64,000 nucleotides of DNA from Symsagittifera roscoffensis (taxonomy: Eukaryota > Xenacoelomorpha > Acoela > Convolutidae). The notes below the pieces were generated by a model. The model saw only the letters and a program-made list of their open reading frames with translations, had not been told where the DNA came from and searched no databases. The DNA lies in assembly GCF_963678635.1 (NCBI RefSeq), contig NC_087064.1:83819847-83883846 (forward strand), read 5' to 3'. Position numbers and translations under genes: made by a program. Below are positions 1 through 12,449 of the stretch, piece by piece. Position 1 is the first letter of the stretch. Every line of letters starts with the position of its first letter.

Positions 1-488
1 AAATTTTCCAAATGGCAACTTTGAGTTTCTCTTCGTTGGATTTAGAGCCGAAACAATCAGCAGGAAGAGTGGACATTATTAGCAACAGGCTAATGAATTG
101 GTTCATTCCAAGAGTAGCTCTCACATACGAAAGTTTACCCGGCAGACAACAGACAATTTGGGAAAAACAAAACAAGAGAACTTGCTCACTTTTTATAAGC
201 CCATCCATATTCGAAACGCATAAAAGCGATTTTTGGCTTGAGTAATTTGCAAATACAGAACAGAACACATATTCGATCAATGAATTGAAATTTCCCAAAT
301 CGTAGTGAGGAATTTTGGCTGCAAATTCTAGGAAGTCAAATTCGTTTTCAGCTGAAAAACTGACAATCAATTTACACAGGGTGTTGAAATTTTTCAGGTC
401 CATGAGGAAACCGTTCTTCAACGTGAACACCGAGAGGAAAGCGAACTCCAATTGATGATTGCCAGCTGCACTTTCGGATGCCCAGTTC
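1..488 (-). CDS. HEATR1: HEATR1/UTP10 exon 3 (partial, runs off left edge)
   Basis: Third coding exon visible of a HEATR1/UTP10 gene, which encodes a HEAT-repeat scaffold of the nucleolar small-subunit processome needed for rRNA transcription and 18S processing. One frame is open for all 488 bases on the minus strand. The acceptor is an AG at 490-489 after a short pyrimidine run. Exon 2 ends with two bases (CT) of a codon and this exon supplies the third (G) to give Leu, so the phase matches exactly. The translation is alpha-helical and hydrophobic, with Leu/Phe-rich segments as expected for HEAT repeats. No donor is seen before the window edge, so the exon continues to the left. Identity of this exon rests on phase and order; its own sequence is not strongly diagnostic. 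Confidence 0.8.
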
Positions 489-2283
489 CTAAATGGGAAG
501 TTATTTCAGTTTGTTTTACACTACTAAGATCCACTTAACAGCCACCCCCCCCCCCCCCCCCCACCTCAAATCTAAGCAGAAAACATTCAAGCCAAAAAAA
601 ATCCAAAAAACTTCAAAACAGGGGCGGATTTAGGGGGGCACTCCTCTCCCCCTCGGGGATTCGACCTGCTGCGACCCGATTCGACCCTTTATACTATTTC
701 GAGACATCCATTTTTGGCTGACGGACGCTAAAATTTTTTAAAGGTGCCTTCGGCGCCAATATATACAAAGTTTGATTGGGGAGCGCTCGTCGATAAACGC
801 TTTTAGGCACTTTGGTCAAAAAAAGCCTAAAACGCCTTTTATGGCCTGTTTTTTCAAAATTTTGCTTGCGGGCAGAAAATTTGGCCACAACAGGTTTTTA
901 GTACATTGGGAGAGCTGGGAAAATCAATTTGGACGAAAAAAAGGTCGACAAAATTGTTGAAAATCCGCCTCCTCCCACAAGAAAATCCTCGCTCCGCCCC
1001 TGCCTCAAAGTGATAAACGTTTTTAGTCCTTCTAACCGTCAAAACACACACGCGCACGAAAGAAATTAAAAATCAAACGCCGCGATATGGGGCCACTAAG
1101 TCAATCTAATATAGGCCAAAAATATCATGCCGAACTAAGAGGAAAAAACAAACTACTGAGCTTTGTCGTCAAGCACGGGTGCTACCGCTGCATCAAATGC
1201 GCAGAATGCTCCTCGATTTTTCATTAAAGCAGGAAAAACACGTGTAATATTTTCAAGTACAAACTCAGTGAACAAAACTATTTTCGGGAAAGGTCTAGTA
1301 CCCGATTGCAACACACATGCTATCGCAAGTGCGAAAAAATCATCACGACCTATAAGTGACAATCACTTAGTTCCTTTACTTTAATGTGTTTCTATTGATG
1401 ACACAGAGGCGAAGTTGCACTGCATATACAAGCAAAAACATGACTGATAATGCTACTGGGAAAAACTGAATGAGTAAAATTTTGAGTCTCTAAAAATTCA
1501 AATGACGCACGCACACCACAATTTGAAAAAAAAAAGAAATGACCAAATAACATGCCTCAACTTATAGAGCAGTCCATGGAGCAGTAATCACAGGAAAAAA
1601 TTGAATGCAATGAAAATAAAATGAAATTTTTTTTTAATTTGAGATTTTTTTGTGAAAATCATCCCCCCACACGCCATCTTAAGTACAAAATGATACATTT
1701 CGCTCCTAGTAACCAATCAACTATGGCAAATAAACTTCCTTCAACAATTTGGAACGATTTCTATGACGGATTAAATCTCCACTTACGCATTAATAGTGCG
1801 AAATATATCGCGCGTTAATTGTCCCAAATTGGCAAAAATGGCAATTTTTAAACTCCCATAACTTCACGAAAAATAGACACAGGTGAAATATTTTTCCAAA
1901 TTTAAGCTCAGGACAACAATACTTTTTGAATGATATAAAAAAAAATCCGTCAAAAATGGCTAATTAAAAAGTCGAAATTTGTCTGAAGAAAAAAAAAGAC
2001 CCCGAGCACAAATACTCCGTTACTTTCGTTACGAATATCGGAACAATAATAAACCGTGTTAAAATCCTTAACTTTGGCTGTACTTAATAGCTGGTTATTG
2101 ATCAAAGTGAACACTTTCAAAATGAACACATTTTATCGCAACAATATTTGCGTCGCAACAATATTTGCGACTAAGGTTGGAAAAAAAGATAGTTCATACT
2201 ATAACACAAGCATTGCTTGTGTAAACATACATTTGATTTTAATTGGCGCAGGGAAGTTGTAAACCTACAAAATGGAAACTTAC
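489..2283 (-). other. HEATR1 intron 2
   Basis: Intron between the donor GTAAG at 2283-2279 and the acceptor AG at 490-489. It is AT-rich. It holds a poly-C run at about 547-562, a hAT-like MITE (619-1002), and a diverged copy (about 1290-1335) of a short hairpin repeat that recurs in intron 1. No convincing coding sequence is seen; the short open frames are chance. Confidence 0.8.
619..1002. mobile_element. hAT-like MITE in HEATR1 intron 2
   Basis: A 384-bp segment begins CAGGGGCGGA and ends TCCGCCCCTG, a perfect 10-bp terminal inverted repeat of the kind common at hAT transposon ends. The flanking 8-mers are CTTCAAAA (611-618) and CCTCAAAG (1003-1010), six of eight matching, consistent with an aged 8-bp target-site duplication. 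It has no transposase coding capacity, so it would be non-autonomous. Confidence 0.65.
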
Positions 2284-3440
2284 AGCAGTTTTTCAATGTT
2301 AGCAAGTCGCATGTCACAATCGATATTCAGCATTGACTTCAAAACTAGAACTTCATTCGATGTCCGTTGACTGGATAAAAACTGTCCAACAATTTCAGCG
2401 AACGGATCTTTCACTTTTTTGCTCTCGGAACATTGGAATACAAAATTGATACACTTCTTCCAAACCAATGCCATCACTTCTCCGTTCATGTTCAGTGGAG
2501 CAACTAAATCATTTTCGAGAACAAACTTCAAAATTTCGGTTGCCAGTTTTAAAGAATCGTCTTTGAAACATTCCAACAGTGTATAAAGAGCTGTATTAGT
2601 CAGTGCAGTCGAATTTGATTTGTGTCGTGCTTTGATTATTTCAAACGCCTCTCGCCTCGCTTCCAAAGTTCCCTTCAGAAGATTCACAACTGAGCTATTT
2701 TCAGTTTCACCGCTGCTGCCTTTCAGAACCTTTTTAACCAGCTTTCCCAGAGGTTTTTGATACTGTGAATCACAGTTTAGTTCCTTCACTGCTTCTTGGA
2801 ACTGCACTACATTTTCACTGGCCAATAAATTCACAAACTCGAGATTCTCCTCAGGCGCAGAAATGACTACTTTCAGAATTTCTGACAATAAGTGTGATGG
2901 GGTTAAAACTTTTCTGCTATCACACCTAAGATAGTTCAAGAATTCAAGAACAAGTCTTCTATAACAGACCAACTCCGCAGTTTTTGGCTCTTGAAGACCC
3001 GAGCAAATCAGAACTTCTAAGTAATTGAACACTGATGAGTTCACTTTCTCAAAATCCAAAACTACAGAATTGCAATCTTCCAAGCGCAAGAAAAGCTGGG
3101 CTGCAAAGTCGCTTTCAATTCTGAATGCTTGTTGCTTCGACAAAGTCGACAGCACAAACCGTATGAAGACTTCTAACACTTCGTTCTGCAATTTTGTTAC
3201 AAATAAATTGAACATTTTTTTTAACAAAGCGAATTCAAATTGCAATTTGTTGATCAAAACAGCCATCACTCCGATTGATAATTTTTGCAATTGAGGATGC
3301 TTGGACTTGATCAACTTTCGCACAAGTTCTAAAATTGTCGACAATTTTGACTCCTTGATTTGCTTCTTGGACTCTAGACAACCGAGTATAGTTGCCATTA
3401 AATAGGAATTGAAATACTCACACGTACGCTGGTTGTGCTC
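2284..3440 (-). CDS. HEATR1: HEATR1/UTP10 exon 2
   Basis: A 1,157-bp exon on the minus strand. The acceptor is TTTTTAG followed by GAG at 3440, and the donor is CT|GTAAG at 2284/2283. The frame is open throughout: 385 codons plus two bases. The product is almost wholly amphipathic helix, rich in Leu, Lys and Glu, as in the HEAT-repeat body of HEATR1. Its start continues the family alignment directly after exon 1 (phase 0 to phase 0), so I see no missing exon in the 8-kb intron between them. The first ATG of the open frame (3398) is internal; 14 in-frame codons lie between the acceptor and it. Confidence 0.88.
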
Positions 3441-5319
3441 CTAAAAACATATTTTACAATTACCACAGATTTTTCTGGTTTACAAGATAGAATCTGAGCA
3501 AAATTAACCAACCGAAATGCAAAAAAAAACATCTGAGACTATTGCAAAGTATGAAAAACCTATGTATCTGGTAATTGTGAAAATTGAATTTAGTGTAAAT
3601 TAAGTCCATAAAATTCCGCAACCCTCACAGACGCTGAACTTATTTAACCATTAGTACAGACAAATTTTTCAGTATATTTTTTTTTATTTAATCAGGTTTG
3701 CTAGCATGAAATAAATTTGCAACTCAAAAAGTCACACATTAGGTCACAGCTAACCATTACCAATGACGGCAAAAAGAAATCAACTTAGGAACAGAATTAA
3801 ACACTAGCGATCCAGTGCAGAACTTTCTAAATGATTACCGCAAGTCATTAAATTATAAGCAAGAAAAAATTTGAAATAAATTTCATCGGTGAATATGATT
3901 TAGCAAATTTTGCATCAAAATACTTAAAGAGACTCTAGGCAAACAACCATTAAGAGCACAAAATACCAATGACAGCGTGTAAAGATAGTCAAACGAAGAT
4001 TATCAAAGCATAATTTAAAAAATGCTCAGACACCCTAAATTTTTTATTCAAAAAGTTACATTTATATCTCCCAAAATCCGAGAAAAATTTCAAGCTAGAC
4101 AAACTAACAACACAATTTAAAATATTGCCACAGAAACTAAGCGTATTCAACAACACAGAGCACCGTAATATATAAATTAACCATTTAAAAAATCGTTTAA
4201 GTTTTTTTTCTGATAAAGAAACATCAATTTTTCTACCAGAGAAGAAAATACAATGTCAATAGATTTATGAGAAAGCTCTATAGATCGAATAACGAACTAA
4301 AGATAAAGCTGGTTCAGCGATAAAGATGACCATAAGAAAAGCCAATCAATCAGCATTCGAACTCAACATAAGTTTTATTTCGTAATTGTTATTTTTTTCT
4401 GAAAAACATAATTTAAGTTGCAGTTGTTAATTAGCAGAAGAAGCAAAACTTAAATAATCATACAAACTTAAAACACTAAAACGTACTCAGAAAACCAGAT
4501 GAAGATGATCAATCGAACCACAATTAAAAAATTGATTTCAAAACTTTTTCGTGAAACAAAAAATAAAATGGTTTATTTCCAAACCGAAGCAAGTAACGGC
4601 TGTCACTTTTTGAAGCTATAGAAAGGACTCAGAAGTTGAGCTGAAATAACAGAGCAAAAACAATGAGATGATTTGTCATAACGAAAAGCCTGATTTTTAA
4701 AAGTTTTCAAGAAAATCATACCGTGTACGTTTTCCGAAATTTATATTCTATTTCAACAAAACGACAATCAAAATGATAGTGATCAACTAGCACTCGATAC
4801 AACGATAAATATTAAAAAAAAACTGTCAAATGACTTCTTTGGAAAAAATGAAAAAGGAAAGGAGCAAATGACTGAAAACCTTGTTTTGTGAAAAACATTG
4901 AAGAAAAACCGCTGCAAACTTGGTGAAACAAGATTACATGGAAAAATCAACTTTATCAACTTATAACGCTGCAAAAGGTGAAACAAGATTTCAAGGAAAA
5001 ATCAAACTTAATTAAAATCACATGATATTAGAAAAGAGCAACTAACTAAACAGCTGCCTGTTGAAACCTCAAGTAACAAACCATTGAATAGTTTATTTTG
5101 TTAAAATATGAACATGGCTGCAAAGCTTTGAAAAAAAAATCATTGCCAAAATTCTAAAGATTGAAAATGGAAAAAAGCAGTGCAAAGCTTTTGTGAAAAA
5201 AAATTGCAAAACCTTCTTTAACAAAAAATTAAACGAAAAAAAAATGCTGCAAAAAGCTTGTTTTCACATAGGAAAACAATACCTGAATAGTGAAATTTAA
5301 AAAATATATTTATGAAAGG

Positions 5320-7600
5320 AGCCGATTCAACAGTGGAGAATCATTAAAAACTATCAAGGAAACTTTTTTGGAATCTCTAAAAAATTTACAAAAAAATCAA
5401 AAGAATGAACTTTCTTCAAAATGAAAAAATCTGTAGTAAATTATCTAGAAAAACAAAAAAAACGTCAAATGGCTGTTTTGAAAACAACTTGAATATGAAA
5501 TAAAACAAATCAGCGCAACTTGAAGTTTGAAAAACAAAAGAAAGAAACCACTAGAAACATTTTCACTGCAAAATTTTTCTCAGCAAAGGATGAAATCACT
5601 ACACAACTTAAGAAAAGAAAGAAACGCTTTGAAACAAAGTAAAGAGGACAAATCAGTGGTTAATTTTATAGAAATTAAATAAATTTGAAAATAACAAATC
5701 ACTAGCTAACATTTTGTTGAATAGAAAAACGTAAAAAATCAGTGGAAAGCCTTTGAGATTGAACAAGAACAGTGTTAAACACCATGACGCCCAAGAACTA
5801 GCAAAGAGGAATTCGTAAAATGTTACCTTTAAAAAAAGACAGACAAAACAAAAAAATCGGAAAATATGCACGAGTTTAAATTAGTTAAATTTTTTAAAGA
5901 ATTCCAAATTGTATTGATTCAAAACTGGAGAATCATTAAAAAATTATCAATGAAACGTCTTCAGAAGTCTCTAAAAAAATTTATGAAACAAATTTAAAAA
6001 AAAACGAATTTTCTTCAAAATGAAAAAATCTGAGAAAAATTATCTAGAAAAAAAAACGTCCAATGGCTGTTTTGAAAACAACTTGAATATGATAGGAACA
6101 AGTCAGCGCAACTTGAAAAATAAAAAACAAAAGGAAAACGTCACTGCAAAGGAAGTAATCACTAAGAAATGACGACAACGCTTTGAAACAAAGTAAAGAG
6201 AAATCAGACGTCAATTTTATAGAAAATAATAAAATCTTAAAATAACAAATCACTAGCTAACAATTTGTCGAATAGAAAAAGTAACAAACCAGTGGAAAGC
6301 CTTTGAGATATAACAAGAAGTGTTAAGCAGCATGACGCTCAAAAACTAGCAAAGAGGAAAGATTTATCATTTGAAAACAAAAAGAAAAACCGAAAAACGG
6401 AAATAAAGCAGGTGTTTGAATTAGTTGACTTTTTAAAAAGCTCCAAATTGTAATTGACTCAACACTGGAGAATCATGAAAAAATTATCAATGAAACTTCT
6501 TCAGAAGTTTCTAAAAAATTTACAAAAAATCAAAGAACTGAATCTTCTTCAAAATGAAGAAATACGATGTAAATTATCTAGAGAAATATAAAAACGTCCA
6601 ATGGCTGTTTTAAAAACAATTTGAAAATGCGCAACTTGAAATTTAAAAAACAAAAGAAAGAAACCTCAACACATTTTTTTCTGCAAAATTTTTCACAGCA
6701 AAGGAAGAAATCACTGCAAAACTTGAGAAGTGAAAGCAACGCTTTGAAACAAGTAAAGAGGACAAATCAGTGGTTAACTTTATAGAAATTAAATAAATTT
6801 AAAAATAACAAATCACTAGCTAACAGTTTAATGACTAGAAAAAAGTAACAACCAGTGGAAAGCCTTTGTGATAGAACAAGAACAGTGTTAAGCAGCATGA
6901 CGCTCAAAAACTAGCAATGAGGACTTCGAAAGATTTAACATTTGAAAACAAAAAGAAAAAACCGAAAAAACGGAAATAATACAGGCATTTGAATTAGTTG
7001 ACTTTTTAAAGAGCTCCGAATTGTATTGACTCAACACTGGAGAATCATGAAAAATTATCAATGAAACTTTTTCAGAAGTCTCTAAAAAATTTACGAAAAA
7101 ATCAAAAAAACCGATTTTTCTTCAAAATGAAAAAATCTGAGATAAATTATCTAGAAAAATAAAAAAAAAACGTCCAATGGCTGTTTTGAAAACAACTTGA
7201 ATATTAAAGGAACAAATCAGCGCAACTTGAAATTAAAAAAAAACGAAAGGAAAACATCACTGCAAAATTCTTCACTGCAAAGAAAGAAATCACTAAGAAA
7301 TGACGACAACGCTTTGAAACGAAGTAAAGAGAACAAATCAGACGTCAACTTTACAGAAATTAATAAAAACTTTAAATAACAAATCACTAGCGAACAATTT
7401 ATTGGATGAAAAAGTATCAAACCAGTGGAAAGCCTTTGAGATAGAACAAGAAGTGTTAAAACAGCATGGCGCAAAACTAGCAAAGAGAACTTCGATACAT
7501 GTTACCCTTGAAAAAAAGACAAAAAATCAAAAAATATGCAGTTGTTTGAAATTATTAAAATTTAAAGAGTTCAAAATTGTATTGATTTTGAGCTTTTGAA
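5320..7600. repeat. Four-unit tandem repeat, about 540-590 bp per unit
   Basis: The landmark TGGAGAATCAT recurs at about 5334, 5927, 6467 and 7038. A second landmark, ATGGCTGTTTT followed by AAAACAA, recurs at about 5468, 6062, 6599 and 7177. A third, CACTAGCTAAC or a variant, recurs at about 5700, 6251, 6813 and 7385. The order of landmarks is the same in each unit, with diverged spacers, so this is an old head-to-tail array rather than scattered insertions. Confidence 0.75.
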
Positions 7601-9386
7601 AACTTTGCGCCAGAGTCTTATCAACTTCAGAGCAAAATCTGAAAATTTTATAGAATAATTAGTAAATCAGCCGACGAAATCAAGCCTATAAATTAAACTT
7701 CAGCCAAAAACTTGGTACTCAAAAGAACAATTTCGGCAAATTAAGCTTGATCCAAATTATGTACAGCAATCATAGTACCCCTGAGTGATATATATGTACT
7801 GATGCAAGGTGCTAAACATAAACTGGAAAAACTATCAGCAAAAATCATATCAAAAATTTTAAGTTATAGTTTTAAAGTAGACATAAATTTAACGTATGAA
7901 GGTAATTTTGAAAAAAAAATCGCAGATAAATGAATGCAAAATTTACTTTAAAAATTTTCTAAACAGTAACAAAGCCGAAAATACTTCAAAAGAAACCATT
8001 CAAGTAAAAAAAACTCAAAAAAATGGAGCTTTAAATTTAAGTTCTCCTCTCCCTCAAAGCGCACACACAAATAAAATGTTTGCTTGCCAAACAGCGCAAT
8101 ATGAGGCCACTTAATCGATATAAAACAGGCCGACACTAAAAAATCCGAAAAAAAAATTTCAGAACAAAAACCGAGTTGGCAAAGTACAACTACAAAACCA
8201 AAATGAATTACCAATTTCGAAAACTAGGCGCAATTAAAAAACAAAAAACTCAATAATTGCAAGAGGGGACTATGATTTGCAACAGAGAGGAGAGAGTGCA
8301 AAGAGGTGAACGAGTCTAGGAGTGCGTCGTGAACAAATTTATTTATGGGTGAAAAAGTATAGTGCCCAATTGCAATACCCTTGCTTATCGCAAGGCTACT
8401 AAGAAAGAACAAACTATTGCGAAGCATTTTAGATATAATTCAAGAAAACAAATCACTGCTAACCTTTTTTTAACCAAAAAGATTAACTAATTGAAGCGGA
8501 AGCATTTCATATCTCAATTTCAAATCATTAAGAATTTTTAGCGTTTTTATTTTCTTAATGCCGATTTGGATGAAGAAAACACTTTTTTTGAAGAAAAAGG
8601 AGTATTTTTAATTGAAAAAAATCAAGTTTTCTTAAGAAGAATCTGGAGAAATCGTTTTTAAGTGATTTCTTAGCAGAACATTAGTTGAAAGAATGTTATT
8701 TAAGAATTACAAAAAAAAAATTTAAGGGACGAAGTGAATCACTAAGTTAAAGTAGTTGAAATGAAGATTGATTTTTCAAATAAACTTCAAACACTACGAA
8801 GAAGGCTACCAATGACGAACTCTAAGAGTACATGTGCTGTCAATTCAGCATATTTGAAGCTGGTAAAACAAATTAATTTCCTGCTGAAACTGCTCTACCG
8901 AACTAAACTTGACACAAAAACTCAATAGTCGTAGGCCCTCGGGCCGGTTTATTTAACCTTTTCCCATAGCCTCTATAACACCTGCAGAGCAGGAAGGAGG
9001 CTTTTCAGATTAGCTGAAGCCCCGCTGAGCCCATGCAGCAGTAACAAGTGAAAAAGTTCGAGAGGGGCTTCAGCTTCCAAAACAATATCTGAAGACCAAA
9101 ACAAGAGTCGTTATAAAAAAATACATAGCCCAAAATGGAGTATAGTATCGAGAAATTAACGCCAAGATCAAAAAGAAATATTCTAAAAAAACTCGAATTT
9201 GAACTTTAAAATTATCTATAAAAGATGCTAGGTTAAAATCAGCATGCTAGGTGAAAATCCCAAAACATTTGCACAGCATAGCTATGTATGAATAGACTAC
9301 AGCTAAAACATGTGAAGATAGCGTATAAATCTTAACATAGGCAAAGCGAACATCGCGCCTCTTACGATACCACACATATATAGGAT

Positions 9387-9512
9387 TGCAAGCTAGCAAA
9401 CAGGAATGAAACAAAAGCCATTATGCCAACAAAAAAAACATTCCACACAGAAATATCATTGGAAGCTAGCAGACAGGAATGAAACAAAAGCCATTATGTC
9501 AAATAAAAAAGG
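9387..9512. repeat. 73-bp tandem duplication
   Basis: The string GCTAGC(A)ACAGGAATGAAAC with the following AAAAGCCATTATG occurs from about 9391 and again from about 9464, an offset of 73 bp. It lies within HEATR1 intron 1. Confidence 0.6.
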
Positions 9513-9723
9513 AAAAAACAATATCTTTCATTAAATAACATGGATGCTCTTCAGAATGCCCGCATCTTAATGCTAGAACTTGTCAAGCTACCCAGATATA
9601 CCATTGCATAAGAACTTTCCGAATATTCAACCCCGCCACAATGGGAAAACGGCTAAAAACACATTAATATTCACGAAGTCATAATGATACACAGAGGCGA
9701 AGCAGAGAGAAAAAACGAACACT

Positions 9724-9812
9724 TAGCATTGCAAGCTACCAATTAGACAGTGTGGAAATGATTCGACTGAATTAATTCCAACTCACTGTTTATTTGGTAG
9801 CTTGCAATGCTA
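9724..9812. repeat. 19-bp perfect inverted repeat with 51-nt loop
   Basis: TAGCATTGCAAGCTACCAA at 9724-9742 is exactly the reverse complement of 9794-9812. This could be a small MITE or a fold-back element; no flanking duplication is obvious. Confidence 0.7.
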
Positions 9813-11280
9813 CGCTTTCGTTATATCGCTAAGTATTTTCGAGCGTTCACTAAGCCAGCAACGCTTGGTTAGACATCAATTGATCCGAAAAAATTATGCC
9901 ACAGAAAATTACCATAAAAAATTTAACGATTAAAAAGTTTCAACTTTTTAAATACTGCCGAACAACTTCATATATTCAAATCGAAAAATAATCAATTTTT
10001 GTCCTTAAACCGATTCAAAGAAAGTTCATTAAACCGACAAAACATGAGCCAAATCATTTAGGGCGAAAAAATTCTAAGCGAAAAAAACGCTAAAATATAC
10101 CAGCCAGGTAAAGTAAATTTAAAAAACTACATGCGTTTATCAACGACACTTGAAATAACAATGAAAACTGCTGACCATACAAAAAAAATCGTGGTGCGGC
10201 AACTAAGCTGACACTATCTCTATAGTCCAACTATTCAATTTCCCTGAAAAAAATCAATTCCAGGCACTGAAAACAAAACAAGATCCGACCGGGACGACAT
10301 CCAGATCATAGGGTGCAAAAGCAACCGCATTAGCACCCGGCCAAATAGAAACGGCCTGGAAGTTGCTAAGAATTGATAATAAAAAACATAGTTTCAACGC
10401 AGGCTACATTCGAAAACGTCAAAAACTCTAGAACCAACAAAATGAATAAGGCTAAGGGTTCTGAAACAAAAACATGCCAAGACAATAGAACGTGATAAAA
10501 AATATTGGATGATCATGTACCCATCGGTAACAAAGCCGAAAAAAAACTTATCAGAAAATCTTTAAGCCGAAAAAAAATCAACAAGACTTATGACAATCAA
10601 CGTTAAAACACACAAACAAAAACAAATTTTTTTGTCAAATGAACAATGAGGCTACTAAGCCGTTATAATTTAGAACGAAACCTATGAAGTACAAAAAAAG
10701 TAAAGAAAAGGCCGAAAAAAGATGATTAAGTTATTAAGTCCCCCTCAACTTCAAAACAGACACAAACTTTTTTGGCTCCTCGAAAGATGCAATATAAGGC
10801 CAATAAGCTTATATAATACAGGCTAAAACCTATCAAACCGAAAACAAAGCCTTAAAAAACTGTTGCCATGAAAAACTTGAACTATGATTTCTAATAAATT
10901 TTTTAGCATCTTGTTCGATCCAGAAATGAGCATAAAAATATTTCCGTTGAAACTACTCGAAATTAGATCAACACGCCGATAAAAAATAGGCCGAAATTAT
11001 TTGGGCAGAATGAAGTTTTTGAGCAAAACACTTAAAAGTAATGAGCTAGAGAAAAAAAAACACTTCTACAATATATAACTTTTTTGAAGCGGACAACTTC
11101 CTGTGTGAAAAAACAGGTTCTTTCGAAACCACGATCTTTGCCGTCCCAGGCGCATTAGTTAACTGCAGACCAAGTGTGCTGGAGAGAGACGCAAATAAAT
11201 TTGAATTCTTTAAGTGAACCTAAATTTACCATTTCTAACTTTGACTATTCTGTGAATTAAACTATTTACGGGAAACAAAA

Positions 11281-11402
11281 AGTCTAGTACCCGGTTGCAA
11301 TACCCTTGCTTATCGCAAGGGTGATTACAAATGAGTAAAAATCGTTGTCTACGGGGAAAAAGACATGTTTCCTATTGCAATGCACTTGCTCTCGCAAGTG
11401 TA
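11281..11402. repeat. Short conserved hairpin repeat, two copies
   Basis: At 11303-11321 a 7-bp stem CCCTTGC/GCAAGGG closes a 5-nt loop. At 11383-11400 the related stem CACTTGC/GCAAGTG closes a 4-nt loop. Both are preceded by TTGCAAT. Another copy is at 8378-8395 and a diverged one at about 1312-1333. The copies share upstream sequence (TAGTACCCGGTTGCAAT or similar), so this is a dispersed repeat found in both HEATR1 introns. Confidence 0.6.
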
Positions 11403-11451
11403 AATAATAATAATTATTGTATACGTCCAAATATAATTTCAAAGTACTTAC

Positions 11452-12060
11452 CTCGTTTAGCTTCACCACAAACTGCGTCAATCCACTTAAAGCGTCTAAG
11501 TGACTTCCCATGAACTTATGCAGCTGAGCTTTGGTTACTACACGATCTGCCTGCTGGATTTCGTACATCCAATGCCACTTATGAGTTACTTCTTTCGGAT
11601 CAATTATCTGAATCACCCGAGTGAACAGTTTCATCTCATGGAACGGAATGAACATGTAGACCAATTGGTTACAGTTAAACTTCTGCACGTTAAACCTTTG
11701 TACTAGCCACTCCAAAGTCTTAATGGCAGACGTTTTCAAAACATGAGGTGCTAGAAGGATGAAGAAATCACCGATTAATAAATCAAGCTCCTCATTTACA
11801 TCAGCGCTGACAACTGACCGTTCCAATTTCTTCGAATCAATTCCGAAAAGCGTTTCACGAAACTTTGCGAACTGTGGGTCAATTGTAATTAATTCATTTA
11901 ATCCGTCTAATGCGAATTGAAAAACGGTCTCTTTGTCTATGCCAGCAGCATCTTTCGAATTGAACATTAAAGAAACTCGCCCTTGAGCAATATCATCCGG
12001 CCTCGCTGCAGCTGCTTTCATAGACAGCTGTTGCAGTTGGGCCGCCAGGGATGTAGACAT
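11452..12060 (-). CDS. HEATR1: HEATR1/UTP10 exon 1 (start of protein)
   Basis: A 609-bp exon encoding the N-terminal 203 residues of HEATR1, the U3-snoRNP/SSU-processome HEAT-repeat protein. I recognise the family's conserved N-terminus: a start MSTSLAAQLQQL, a motif KDAAGIDKETVF followed by GLNELITIDPQF, then LERSV, then LEWLVQRFNV and FTRVIQIID. The ATG at 12060 is chosen over the in-frame ATG at 12081 because it matches the family start. The sequence between them ends in TTTTCAG, which could be an acceptor for a 5'UTR intron. The exon ends KLNE with the donor GTAAGT at 11451. The frame is intact, so the gene looks functional. Confidence 0.92.
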
Positions 12061-12449
12061 TTTAACTGAAAAGCAAGTCATTTGTGAGTCAGACCCCCTC
12101 CTCCCCCCACAGTCATGGTCAATTCACGCAAAGTTTGAAAACCATGAGGAATACATTGTAATCAGTGGGTTGCGAATATTTATATAAGCACCAGAATTTC
12201 GGAACAAATACAGTCTCGTCTATAGAGAAAAATTACTTATCAGAAAAAATTCATCGTGTAAGTTACTTCGATAATCCGTTTAAAAACCCGAAAAATTACT
12301 TTCTTTTTAAATACTTTTTCTATACTTTTATAAGAATCAGAAGGTAAATTTATTAATGGATATGAAGTTAAAACACTGGTCCTTTATCACTTCACTTCAT
12401 TATAAAACCATTAGATATTTATGAAATAGGTTTATGTGTAAACCGGCCT
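12061..12449. other. Upstream flank of HEATR1
   Basis: Non-coding sequence between the HEATR1 start and the LINE. It includes a C-rich stretch near 12095-12110 and a possible 5'UTR splice acceptor (TTTTCAG read on the minus strand near 12066). The promoter probably lies here or has been separated by the LINE; no clear TATA box is identified. Confidence 0.4.

Larger units (their letters stand above)
3441..11451 (-). other. HEATR1 intron 1 (about 8 kb)
   Basis: A very AT-rich intron between the donor GTAAGT at 11451-11446 and the acceptor AG at 3442-3441. It contains a four-unit tandem repeat (5320-7600), a 73-bp tandem duplication (9387-9512), a 19-bp perfect inverted repeat (9724-9812) and copies of a short conserved hairpin repeat (8356-8398, 11284-11325, 11371-11402). 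The short open frames here are low-complexity Lys/Asn/Phe products and are not supported as genes. Confidence 0.8.

Noticed and set aside
547-562. Poly-C run as a structural feature
   Set aside because: A simple homopolymer in an intron, with no supporting context; possibly length-variable or a sequencing artefact.
8930-9080. Possible SINE or tRNA-derived element with an inverted GAAGCCCC segment
   Set aside because: The inverted GAAGCCCC/GGGGCTTC words are short, no A/B promoter boxes or terminal repeats were clear, and no second copy was found in the window.
3441-11451. Small open frames within HEATR1 intron 1
   Set aside because: AT-rich low-complexity products with no start context, domain or conservation visible.
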